Shown here in pieces: positions 25,980 to 36,169 of a stretch of DNA of 64,000 bases; position 1 is the first letter of the stretch; every line of letters starts with the position of its first letter. A model generated the notes under the pieces. The model did not search any database, was not told the DNA's origin, and saw only the letters and a program-made list of their open reading frames with translations. Made by a program: the position numbers and the translations under genes. Source of the stretch: Leucaena leucocephala (Eukaryota > Streptophyta > Magnoliopsida > Fabales > Fabaceae). Location: assembly GCA_037074615.1 (NCBI GenBank), contig JAYWLJ010000068.1, positions 1 to 64,000 of the forward strand. Reading direction: 5' to 3'.

Positions 25980-26860
25980 ACATAATCGAGAAAGAAAGTA
26001 TAGAAATAAAATTTGTGTGTGCGTGCGTGTGTGGTGTAGGTTCTCTTGAAAGTTTAAGAGAGAGAGTGAAATGCACGACAGAAGACAATGCACAAACACC
26101 AACCCAATCTGCTCCTGCTTTGTAGGAAGAGGTTTACTCCAATGAATCCATTCAATTATACTTTTGGGACAATTAACCAGAATATACCTCAGCTTATAGA
26201 AGATTATGTTAGTTTAATCAACAGTTTTGATTTTCGACCCTAAGTATATGGGTGATTTGAGACAAAAACAAAAGACACTCCTGAGTACAAGGAAGAATAA
26301 ATAAAAAGACAAGGACCAAACACCATGTTGTGGTGCGAGAATGGTAGATTTGCTATGTTTCTGTTTGCTGATTGATGATCTTTGTGTGTATGAGAGGAGT
26401 TATGTATAAATGCTTCAAGCTTGGTCTTATCTCCATGAATGGAGGAAATATTCATGTGATGGTTGGTTCATTTCCCGGTGTTTGCTTTCTGCTGTTTGGT
26501 TGGGATGATAATAACATATTCTGAGGAGGAAGCATTATGATTGGAATTTGAATCTCACTATCCTTTTCAGTTCATTGTATCTTTTTCTTTACATTTTCCA
26601 AAGTTTGTCTAAGGCCACATAATAGCTACCTACCAAACTACACAAAAATATTCCATTCCTCATCATAACACCATCCTGCTCTTCTGTCCTTCTTAGGATG
26701 TGATATGGATCGTCTGTTTGGTTGGAGCTGAGGGAGATTTTGACAAGTTCAATCTTAAAAGATACATGATGGGGTGGGATTTCAAAGCATTGTTAAATTC
26801 AGTTGGCCACCTCTCTCAAATGCTTTTTTCATAATCATATAGATCTTGTATTTAGCCATC
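25980..26860. other. Sequence-complex island, no gene recognised
   Basis: About 880 bp of balanced composition inside A/T-rich DNA. The longest frame is 71 codons on the minus strand (26,240-26,455) and matches nothing I know. A short hairpin, CATGAAT...ATTCATG, lies near 26,434-26,456. It could be a gene relic, an unannotated transcript or promoter DNA. Confidence 0.3.
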
Positions 26861-28400
26861 ATAAATTAGTGAAAGGGTAAAATATACGATTATGTAAAAT
26901 ATATTTTATCTTTAAAGAGTATTATTTTATTGTAATTCTAGTCGTAACACTTAGAGAGATATCTTATCTCCTGAGTATTTAAGTTTATATCTGAGAGTAA
27001 TAAATGGCTCGCCTTATCCAATATTAGTATCGCCTAAGAGGAAGGGAGATTTTGTCTTGTTTTTAGATTGTGGATGAGCTCAATTCTTTTCTAAATTTTT
27101 TTATTAAAAATAAAAAATATAATCTCATATTTAAAATGATAATTCTTTCTATTAAGATCAATGTATTTGTTGGTAATTATTTCTTTTTTCTTAATTTATA
27201 TTTTTTTATTAAAATTTTAAAATCCAACACAATAAAATCTCCCGTTCCCCGCAACTAAACATGGGTCAGTAATTGGTAATTGTTAAAGAAATGGGACAAT
27301 TATTATTAAGAATCGGCTTCAGATATGACTAAGATCATACTCTTTAAAAATATTTTATTTACAAGAAATATATCCCAAAATTCGACAAGTCAATCTATCG
27401 TATTATGATAATAAATAAACATGTGCATACAAATATGTCAATGATAATGAAAATAATTTTTAAGAAAATACATGGAAATAATTATGTTTGATATCTTCAG
27501 ACCGGAACAGTCATTCTAATGTCAGTTTATATTTGGTTAGATGAAAATAATGTAATATACTAATACTACAAATCAAAGATAATCAAATATCTCAAAGATA
27601 AAAAAAATATTTTATTAAAAATATTTTTGATTATTTAAATTTGTATTTTTTTAATTTTCAGTAATAAAAAATAATTTTGTTAAGAATAATATATCCATAT
27701 TTAATTACCACAACAAGATTTTCAACTTTGTTTTGTTTTTCTAGTACAAAAATTTCAACTTTGTTATTTTGCTTAAGGGCCAAGATTTTTTGTTTGAAAC
27801 AAAAAAATTTATGTAAATTTTGACACTGATTTTCTATTAAAGTTAGAGTATAATTTCTAAAGTTCAAAAAGTATTTATAAGGGACTTATGATATCATTTA
27901 TTAAAAAAAATTTTACAATGACAACAAAAATTAAATTTATATCTTTCTAAGATACGAGTTTAATTTTTATTATATGTGTTAATTCTAAAATAGACCAAGA
28001 TTTAATTATACTCCAGTCGGCATACAGAATCGCCATCCACTAATAGCCTAGCCGAACAGGTGAATGAAGGAAGGGCAAAATTGATTGGAAATTAGGATTA
28101 ATAAGAGTTGATATAGATAAAAAAGAATAATCTTGTATTCTATAAAATCGTAAGTTTAATTTTTGTTATTATTATAAAAGATTTTTTAATATATAATTTT
28201 ATAAATTTTTTATAAATATATTTTAAATTTTAAACTTTAATAGAGGGAGAACCTAATTAAGTTTTTTGTGTTAGAAAAAAGAGAAATCAGGGCCAATAAT
28301 TTCTCTATAGCTCATTCAGACATTCACTCTAAAATCCTGCGTCAATCCAAATTTATTCTTCCTTCTAAATTGAAGGCCTGTGATCTGAATAACGGTGACA
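26861..28400. other. AT-rich intergenic DNA, no gene seen
   Basis: Low-complexity sequence. The open frames (27,070-27,258; 27,658-27,867) are Lys/Asn/Ile/Phe-rich, as expected by chance in A/T-rich DNA. Confidence 0.6.
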
Positions 28401-28517
28401 CCTGTGTACTTTTATGTATTTTGACGATTGCCATATGAACAAGTGCCATATGTCTGTTTTAACTAGCCATCGTTTACGTTTCTTCTTCACTCAACCTCCG
28501 TTTAGGCATCCCCGCTT

Positions 28518-28819
28518 TTCCCATCGCAAACCAAAAGACAACCTCGAACCTTATTTGCCGCTAAGGAACTACAGCGGCAATCGGCAACGAGAGTACGAAG
28601 GCGAAGGAGAAGCGACGGCTGTGTCCAAGGAGCTGCAATGGCGCTCGTGCAGAGAGGGCGGCGAAGAGGATTGCGACCAAGGACTGTGACTCGAACTGAA
28701 AGCGGCAGTGCAATCGGCGTAGGAGAGGACAACGGTCAAGGAGAAGAGGCGACCAAGAAGCTCGAGTCTCTTAGCGGCAAATAGGCTTCAAAGTTTTGTC
28801 TTTTGGTTTGCGATGGGAA
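28518..28819. mobile_element. Foldback element with about 48-bp inverted arms
   Basis: The left arm (28,518-28,565, beginning TTCCCATCGCAAACCAAAAG) is nearly the reverse complement of the right arm (28,770-28,819, ending CTTTTGGTTTGCGATGGGAA). Both contain TTTGCCGCTAAG or its complement. The 204-bp GC-rich loop encodes no recognisable protein. The structure fits a foldback or Mutator-like non-autonomous element, or a hairpin-forming transcript. The family is not identified. Confidence 0.55.
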
Positions 28820-28842
28820 TTGGATTTCCGAATGCTCTATCC
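28738..28842 (+). repeat. Direct repeat copy 1 (partner at 29,353-29,450)
   Basis: About 100 bp beginning AAGGAGAAGAGGCGACCAAG and ending GATTTCCGAATGCTCTAT. It is repeated with roughly ten differences on the far side of an AT-rich MITE, and overlaps the right arm of the foldback element. Confidence 0.7.
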
Positions 28843-28845
28843 CTA

Positions 28846-29345
28846 TACAATTTTAAAATAAATAATTATATTTATTTTAAAAAAAATAAATTAAATTATA
28901 GTTTAAAATTAAAATTTTAGATAAGTTGATAAGAGTAATTTATAAAATAGTAAAAAAATTTATGGATTAACCAATTACTATATTACCCATATTTTTTCTT
29001 ATACTCTCTTTCCTTTCTTATTTCTTTTTTATACCTTCCTTCATTTCTCTTTTCTTTTTTATACCTTATATTCTCTCTCATTTCTCTTCTACACTCTCTC
29101 TCATCTCTCATATCTTTTTACATCCTCTTTCATTTTTCATCTCTCATATCTTATATTTAATAATCATATCATTTTTCATAATTTACTAATAATAAAGGTA
29201 GTTCTAAAAATAATTATCAAAACACCCATTTATTCAAAACTACTTTTTTTCATAAGCTCTAACCTAAAACCTTTTTTTTTAAAAGTTACCCAAAATCTTT
29301 TTTTTTTATAAATTCTTTTCTAAAATCTTATCCAAATTAACCTTT
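28846..29345 (-). mobile_element. AT-rich MITE family, reverse copy between direct repeats
   Basis: Carries the block TAAATTATAGTTTAAAATTAAAATTTTAG, the reverse core CCAATTACTATATTACCC near 28,970 and a long CTCTCTTTCCTTTC tract. It ends TTATCCAAATTAACC. It lies exactly between two copies of a 100-bp sequence. Confidence 0.55.
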
Positions 29346-29352
29346 AGTTTAT

Positions 29353-29450
29353 AAGGAGAAGAGGCCACCAAGAAGCTTGAGTCTCTTAACTACAAATAGG
29401 GTTCAAGGTTCTGTCTTCTAGTTTGCTATGGGAATTGGATTTCCAAATAC
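29353..29450 (+). repeat. Direct repeat copy 2, interrupted by the hAT-type element
   Basis: Copy of 28,738-28,842. Its last bases (CCAAATAC) form the left target-site duplication of the hAT-type element. The copy resumes after that element at 30,252 with TCTATACC. Confidence 0.7.
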
Positions 29451-30243
29451 TAGGGCTGTGCATAAAGCCTGTGACTCAGTATATCATGCTCAGCCCATAA
29501 TAAAAATATCCTGCCCATCCCGATAAATATAGGGCAGGGTTAGGCATCGGGTTACAAAATATAACCCATGTATTTTTTAGGCTGGGCACCGGGCACAAGG
29601 GCTGCCCTACCTTACCCATGAGCACCCCTTCTTTTATTTTTTTTCTCTATTTTAGAAAGGAGAATATGATAGCTACAAATGACTATAATGTAATTTTAGA
29701 AATATAAGTAGTTAAGTGGGTAAGTTGTATCTTTTAATATTTATAACTATACTAATTTTTTCTTCTTTTTTTAACTTTATTAATTATCATATGATTACAT
29801 TACAAATTATAATTATTTATTTTATTTTTTTAGATGCTTTATCTTTCTCAATATTGGGGAGATTGATGCAAAGTTATAATTATAAATTACTTATATTTCA
29901 ACGCTTATTTTTTATATGCAATGGATCTCAAGATTTTAATTATTATCTTTGTTCTCTTATTCTTAGTGGATTATAGATATTATTTAACTCTTGAAGACAC
30001 ATGAATATGTTATTATTTTAGAAGTTTATAATTGAATATTTTTTTTCACAACATGAGCATGACATCATAATTTAGGCATGCCCAACCCGCCCATACCTAG
30101 CTCGCTCATGTCCAGCCCAAAATTATTAGAATTTTTACCAGATAAGGCCAAACATCAAGCTGCAAAATATAGCCTATATATTTTTTGGATAGGACACTAA
30201 AATTACCCTATCCATACACACCCTTACCAAATGCACACCCCTA
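29451..30243 (+). mobile_element. hAT-type non-autonomous transposon, 793 bp, with 8-bp TSD
   Basis: It begins TAGGGCTGTGCAT and ends ATGCACACCCCTA, a 13-bp terminal inverted repeat with one mismatch. The eight bases before it (29,443-29,450) and after it (30,244-30,251) are both CCAAATAC, the 8-bp target duplication expected of hAT transposition. GGGC/GCCC-rich ends surround an A/T-rich middle. No transposase frame is present, so movement would depend on an autonomous relative. The perfect duplication implies fairly recent insertion. Confidence 0.8.
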
Positions 30244-30426
30244 CCAAATACTCTATACCGCTGCGATTTTTTACTTTATAGCAAACTTTTCTCTCCCCTT
30301 GTGATACTTGCAAAGAAGCTACACGTTATACAAAGATGGCTTCTTGGATCACTCAATTTGATCTAGATCTTGATAATTAAGAATTTAGATTAGTGTTACT
30401 CAAACACTTTGGCAGCGTTACCATAA

Positions 30427-30502
30427 AGGGAAGCTTGAGTCTCTCCACTTTGTGTGCTTTACCAGCATAGCAAGGGAAGCTTGAGTCTCTTCACTTTGCG
30501 TG
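30427..30502 (+). repeat. Short tandem duplication (GGGAAGCTTGAGTCTCT)
   Basis: Two copies of about 29 bp (30,427-30,455 and 30,473-30,502) share GGAAGCTTGAGTCTCTYCACTTTG. The core AAGCTTGAGTCTCT also occurs in the 28.7-kb and 29.4-kb direct repeats, so these segments probably share an origin. Confidence 0.55.
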
Positions 30503-30996
30503 AGAAAGTCGTGAATGGAGATGGAGAGAAGAAGAAACGCCGTTAAAGATAGTAGGTTAAAAATGACAGATGTCACTTATTTATTGAACTATCAAGTACT
30601 AGAGGTAAGTTTTGTCCTTCTGAGAATTAACATTGTAAAAGACATTTAAATCAGTCTAAGGACATATTTACCCTTAAGGACTGGGGGCAAAAGTGGCAAA
30701 ACAGAATCAGATGCCTGAGGCGTAGGAGTAGATTGGACATGGATATTCTGGTTAAACAAACGAAAAATTGGTTCAGCGGATCTATGGCTGCATTACATTC
30801 ACAGAACAGAAAGAGACAGAAAACCAAGCCTGATACGGTTCCCATAAATATACCCAAATGACCAAAAAAACGAAATTAAAGCAGCTGAAGCTCCTTTTTC
30901 TCAACTAGTTATCTAACAAAAACAAAAAACAAAGCATCCAGAGCATAATTTCACACCATAAAGAATATGTATAAAAATCCATAATTAGACAACAGA

Positions 30997-33189
30997 TTAA
31001 TATTCCCATTTTTTCAGCTCCATGCCATCAGGAGGACTTCCCTCTACCTTCTTTGATCCCACTTCCTTCCAGTTTGTAGACAGTACCGTTCCATTAGATT
31101 CCACCTGAAACACATTCAACAGACATTACATAAATAAAAACATAGCCGGAAGGATCACAAATTTGAGCCGCCAGGTTTGTGGCTAACAGTAGGAAGGATA
31201 CAAGGAAGAAATAGAAGTTGGCATTGCACATTCACCAGACATATTAAACATTGTAACTTACAAATGACTTCCTCATTGCTCTTCTTGTGTCCTCATCTGC
31301 ATCTTGATATATTTCACGGAAAAATTTGTTCAGAGCCGCATCACCATCAAGCGTTTCTTCTTTCTCCTGATGTGAATAAGAAATGAAGAATGTCAGAACT
31401 CGGGTTGATCGAAAGTGCAACATATATAAATAAGTAGACAAAGCATTTTAAACAGCAGCAGACAAACCTCTTTCTTAACCTGAGCTTCAAGTTTATCCCA
31501 ATCTACTCTAGTTGGTTTTGAGGATGGGTACGTAGGTCTTTGACCTGCATAAACCATACCAGGTATTAGCACGTATTAATAATAGAAGTCCAGTAGAAAC
31601 ACAAGATACCAAATTACAAAATCCTTGAAAAGATTTTTAGTGTAGAAAAGCTGGATGAATGTTATCTCACAGCTTTTGGAAGCTTCTCTGATACATTTGA
31701 TTACATCAAATTACCAAGAATCTTAATTTACCTGAGATAGCAGTAACCTTCCTTTGAACTGTAATTTGACCGGCGAATTCAAGTGAAGTCCAATGTAAAG
31801 GTCCTGCTTTTGCAAGGTGAATTTCAATTTTGGTAGACAATACCTCATATCTGCTTCTTGCAGGCACTATCTGAATCCAGAAAACAAGTATTAAAATGAC
31901 TTGCAGACTTAAAGACATAACTTATTACATAAATGAGATGTGAAGCCTATTTGCCAACAGGACAATCTTGGAATCAAATTTATTTTAAAAAGAAATACGC
32001 AAACCACAGATTAAATAATTTTTTCATCCATACAGAGATGGAAGCTCCCATTGATGATACCTTTCCAAATAAGCGGGGTTGAAAAGTATATCCATCTTCA
32101 CCAGGAACATTAATACGAACACTTAGCTGAAAAAAAAAAGTATAAGTAAATTAGGAACTCGGCAATCAACATGATCAACAAGATGTAACCGAATGAAGCA
32201 TCAACTAAATAAATAGTCAGACATACTATTTGTTCACCAAAGTCAACAGTAACTCTATCCCGCGGGATTCCCTTGGCAAATATGGTTATAACAACTTCAT
32301 CAGGCTTCTGGTAGAATTCGTGCCTGCACAAATATTGTTTACCAGAAATCAACCTTATGTTTGGTGACTAGTAGTTTCTTTTGATAGGTCCAACGCAGAT
32401 ATCTTAAAATCATCAAAAATCAATGCTTATCAATTATGCAAGGAGTATTACATGCTGGAAAGTTGAAATAGAGTTCTTTTTACATATAACATTATATTAG
32501 GTGCCATATCTAAAAACTCTAAAACTATAAGGCATTTGGGGTATGGGTGGTTAACATCACAGGTATATTAGATATCTGTAAGATTGCAGCAATAAGATAA
32601 CTAGAGTGCGAAAGATTATCATAATTAAAACAATGGCATGTATCAAAGAAACAATCAAACAATGCAAATTGCATGAGTAAAAAAAACTCGATGTTTGTGT
32701 ATGTGAGATCCTTATGCTTTGTAAAAGTAAGAAATGCCTGTAAAATGTGTTTTGCCGGATTTTCAAGAGTTTTCTGCAATCCAACAAGTCCAATGCCAAA
32801 ACCCAATTCAAACCCACCACGAGTCACAGGCAACAAAAGACAGCAGAAGACTCTCAATCAGCCACAACTGTCTGTGCACATACCCTCTTTCTCTACTCTG
32901 TTTCCAGTGGTGAATTAATTCACAACATCTCATTTTACGATTCAGTAATACAGATATCCCCTTTCAAATGTTCTTTATTGGAGCTCATAGAGAATTTCAT
33001 TATATTGGTGTTGGGTAGACAATAGGTAATCCCTCGCAAACTTTTTATGATATGATTTGGTTAAGTACTTGAAAATGTTCGTAAAGAAAAGGTACTTAAA
33101 AATTAATTTTACTATATTACCAAGGGGATATCTTGACATTTGAATATGCAATCTTTTTCATTATGATGGTCTTTTGTGTTATTTATGAC

Positions 33190-33224
<35 letters not shown>

Positions 33225-35127
33225 ACTAGATATTTATTCACATATGTAAAAACTCATGAGTTTACAACAATTTAACTCCTCCACATGATTAGCCTCAACT
33301 TGCATGAATACGGCATCACTGTAGACATTTCAGATGCCTATGGCAATCACAAACATGAAACATCAAAATCAGGTATCTAAGATAGACAAGTTTCCTGGAT
33401 GCTAGAATGATGAATACACTATATGAAATATCTCCAACAGTAACAAAAGATGCATAAAAGAAAATATGATTACACTTCAAACATAAAACAAAAGCTGATA
33501 ACAGAGCAAACAAAAAACAAAAAACAAAAAACCACTTACCTATACTTAGGCTTAGCCGCTGGTTCTGCCACCTGTTTTGAAAAGTCATTCTCTGGATTTA
33601 AGGCAAGGTCGTTCTCTAACTTGATACTTTTTGAAGAAGCATCAGAGATAGGGCTCTTCTCCTGTATAGTTATGGTTCTACTTTCCTCTGTTCAACATAA
33701 TATGTCCATTGGTAACATGTCAGTTTACCAGCGAAATATCATAAATATCCACCTTGTCCCTCTCAACAGTCAACATATAATCATGAGATCTCATTTAACT
33801 TCAATGCAATCTGAAACACCAACACAGAAGAAAAGAAAGTTTTACAGCAAGGAAAGAGTTTTACCCTTTTAAAAGCAGAGGTTTACCTGCAATAAGATCA
33901 TCACACTCTTTGATCAAAGTAATGAATCTTGAATCTCCCTGATCCAATGAAGCACCCTTCATCAGAGCTGCCTTTGCAGTCTGATATTCCTCAAGCTTCA
34001 TGCACGCAGTACTGAAACCACAAAAATAGCATATAAAAACATGTGATTATGCATTGACCAGCATTACTGAAGCAATCGGGCAATAATAAAGATCCAAACA
34101 TATAAGCTGATTGTTGATGGTAACTAACAAGCATGTCAGTAGGTGTACTTTTTCCTTTTTCAGTACAAAAGGTTCTAACTTGAGAACTTTCACCCAAGCC
34201 CGGATAAACTCAACTAGCCTTAGTTGGTCCGGGTTCACTGGAAATAGAAACAAGGAAGGTTAATAAGACAAAGTAGCATTGCACTCACCCTTTGCGCAAA
34301 TATGCTTTCGCTAGTTCAGGATTCAAGTCAATTGCCTTGTTTGCGTCAGCAACAGCTTCTGCTCAAAGCATTTACAATTTACAATTAGTTGCAATAATTC
34401 ATAAATCATATCCAATTCAATTATACATACAATAAAGAAAAGAGCTTGCATATACAAACGCAACCAACATACAACAGCTCAATGAAGTCCACACACACGT
34501 GCACAGTGGGATAGAGTAAGGAATAGAGACTGAAATTCCAAATGATAGCTGAAGAGAGAGAATCAAACTCGGCACACACAATATGACAACTTCTCCGTTA
34601 AATACATAATCATCAAAGGGAACCAAATAGCTCAAACAAATTTTATATCTCAACTACAAAAAGCCGATTACACATAACATGTGTGTCCCCCTGAAGAGAT
34701 TTCCCACATTAAAAAAAAAATCCATCTTGATTATTCTTGCTCTCCTACCAGATTTTACCTCGCATAATCAGACTTTCTAGGATATAAAATCCATCAAGCG
34801 TGATTCGAATTCCTAATCAAAAGTTGATTGCTTAGGTAAAACCCAAAAAATAAAAGGAAATTGAAAACACACACACTCCTCATCCAAAAGATTTACGCAT
34901 TATGAAATTCTCAACATCACTGGCAATTTCTCGAAAACAAGCAAGGGACTAGATAAAGTAAGAAGCGTACCAGTGTAGTTGCTGAGTTTGATGTTCGCCT
35001 GGGCACGGTCGGCATAGAGTTCGGCGCTAGGTCTGAGGGCGATGGCCTGAGTGAGGAGGTCCACGGCAAGCTCGTAGTGGTCATCGACGAAAGCCTCTTT
35101 GGCTTTGGCTTCGAGATCGGAAGCCAT
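30997..35127 (-). CDS. SGT1: SGT1 co-chaperone (TPR-CS-SGS)
   Basis: Ten exons read in phase: 35127-34971, 34358-34289, 34011-33887, 33687-33540, 32323-32227, 32126-32061, 31870-31732, 31544-31468, 31366-31262 and 31104-30997. They give 363 residues, the usual plant SGT1 length, with all introns GT-AG. The TPR domain is at about 1-115 (MASDLEAKAKEAF, ALRPSAELYADRAQANIKL). A variable linker follows. The CS domain is at about 165-255 (RHEFYQKPDEVVITIFAKGI, EIHLAKAGPLHW). The SGS domain is at about 268-363 (RVDWDKLEAQVKKEEKEE, NKFFREIYQDADEDTRRAM). In plants SGT1 works with Hsp90 and RAR1 to stabilise NLR immune receptors, and with SKP1/SCF ubiquitin ligases in auxin and jasmonate signalling. 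No lesion is seen. The ATG at 35,127 fits the conserved N-terminus, and a TATA-like box lies near 35,350-35,360. Confidence 0.95.
33192..33222. repeat. (AT)n microsatellite in an SGT1 intron
   Basis: A pure AT run inside the long intron between the fourth and fifth SGT1 exons. It is a likely length polymorphism. Confidence 0.85.
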
Positions 35128-35492
35128 GGGAAAGCAAGCGTCGCGGGAGAAGGATTGGAAGAGTCTAGAAGGAGAACAGAGAGAAAGAGAGACTGAATGA
35201 CTGAGTAGAATACGATTGACCCGAGTGAGAGGCCAATATGGAATCGAGTTGTATCCCAAAGGGAGATGAACTTCGAGGAAGACAGAAAACAATAAAATAT
35301 TAAAAACAAATAATATAAATTAAGCAACAACCCAGAAATTCCTTTTTCAGCTATATACATAGTAGAACTGTCTATGGATAGAGTTTAGCAGGGTAACTCT
35401 CTGCCTGATATCCTATCTGAAAAAAATATGAGTTATATTTTACAGTTTGATATTTTACTTTGCCTGATAAAAGCCATAACTATTTTAAATTA

Positions 35493-36165
35493 GGCATGAG
35501 CGGGTTGGGTGTGGGCGGGCTGAGCGGGCCCATTATGATACTCTGCTTATATTAGAAAAAATAATCTGTAATTATAAATTTCTAAAATAATACCATATTT
35601 ATATATCTTCGAGTTAAATAATATCTATAATCTATTAAAATTAAGGTAATAAAAAGATAATAATTAAAATATTGAAATTCATTGCATATAAAAAAAAGTT
35701 TTAAAATCTAAGTAATTTGTAATTGTAATTTTGTATAAATTTTCTAAATATTGACAAAGATGAAGCATTTAAAAAAATAAAATAAGCAATTATAATTTAT
35801 AATATAATAATATTATGATTAGTAAAATTAAAGAAAAAAAATTAATATAATTATAAATATTAAAAGACGTAACTTACTTATTTAACTATTTAGATTTTTA
35901 AAATGACCATTTAGTTATTAGTAATTATCATATTCTCCTTTCTAAGTGTAGTATCTAGGGAGAAAAGTAAAAAAAAAAAAATAAGTGCCCATGGATAAGA
36001 CAGGGCAAGCAACCCCCTATCCGGTGCGCAGCCTAAAAAAAGTATAGACGATATATTATAGCCCGGTGCCCAATCCTACTCTATATTTATTAAGCTAAAT
36101 AAGATTATTTTTTCACGGGCTCGAATGAACATATCAGACTATGAGCTTTATAAACACCCCTGATA
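35493..36165 (-). mobile_element. Relic of the hAT-type repeat, inverted relative to 29.5 kb
   Basis: Matches the 29,451-30,243 element in reverse complement. Shared features are the TTTATAAAGCTC / CATAAAGCC start, the CCCTATCCGGTGC / GGGCACCGGGC segment, the A/T-rich centre with AGAAATTTATAATTACAG, and a GCTCATGCCTA end. No matching target duplication was found at its borders, so it is older or truncated. Confidence 0.55.
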
Positions 36166-36169
36166 CATA

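Noticed and set aside
26434..26456. Short hairpin CATGAAT...ATTCATG considered as a microRNA precursor
   Set aside because: The stem is only seven base pairs, far too short for a plant pre-miRNA.
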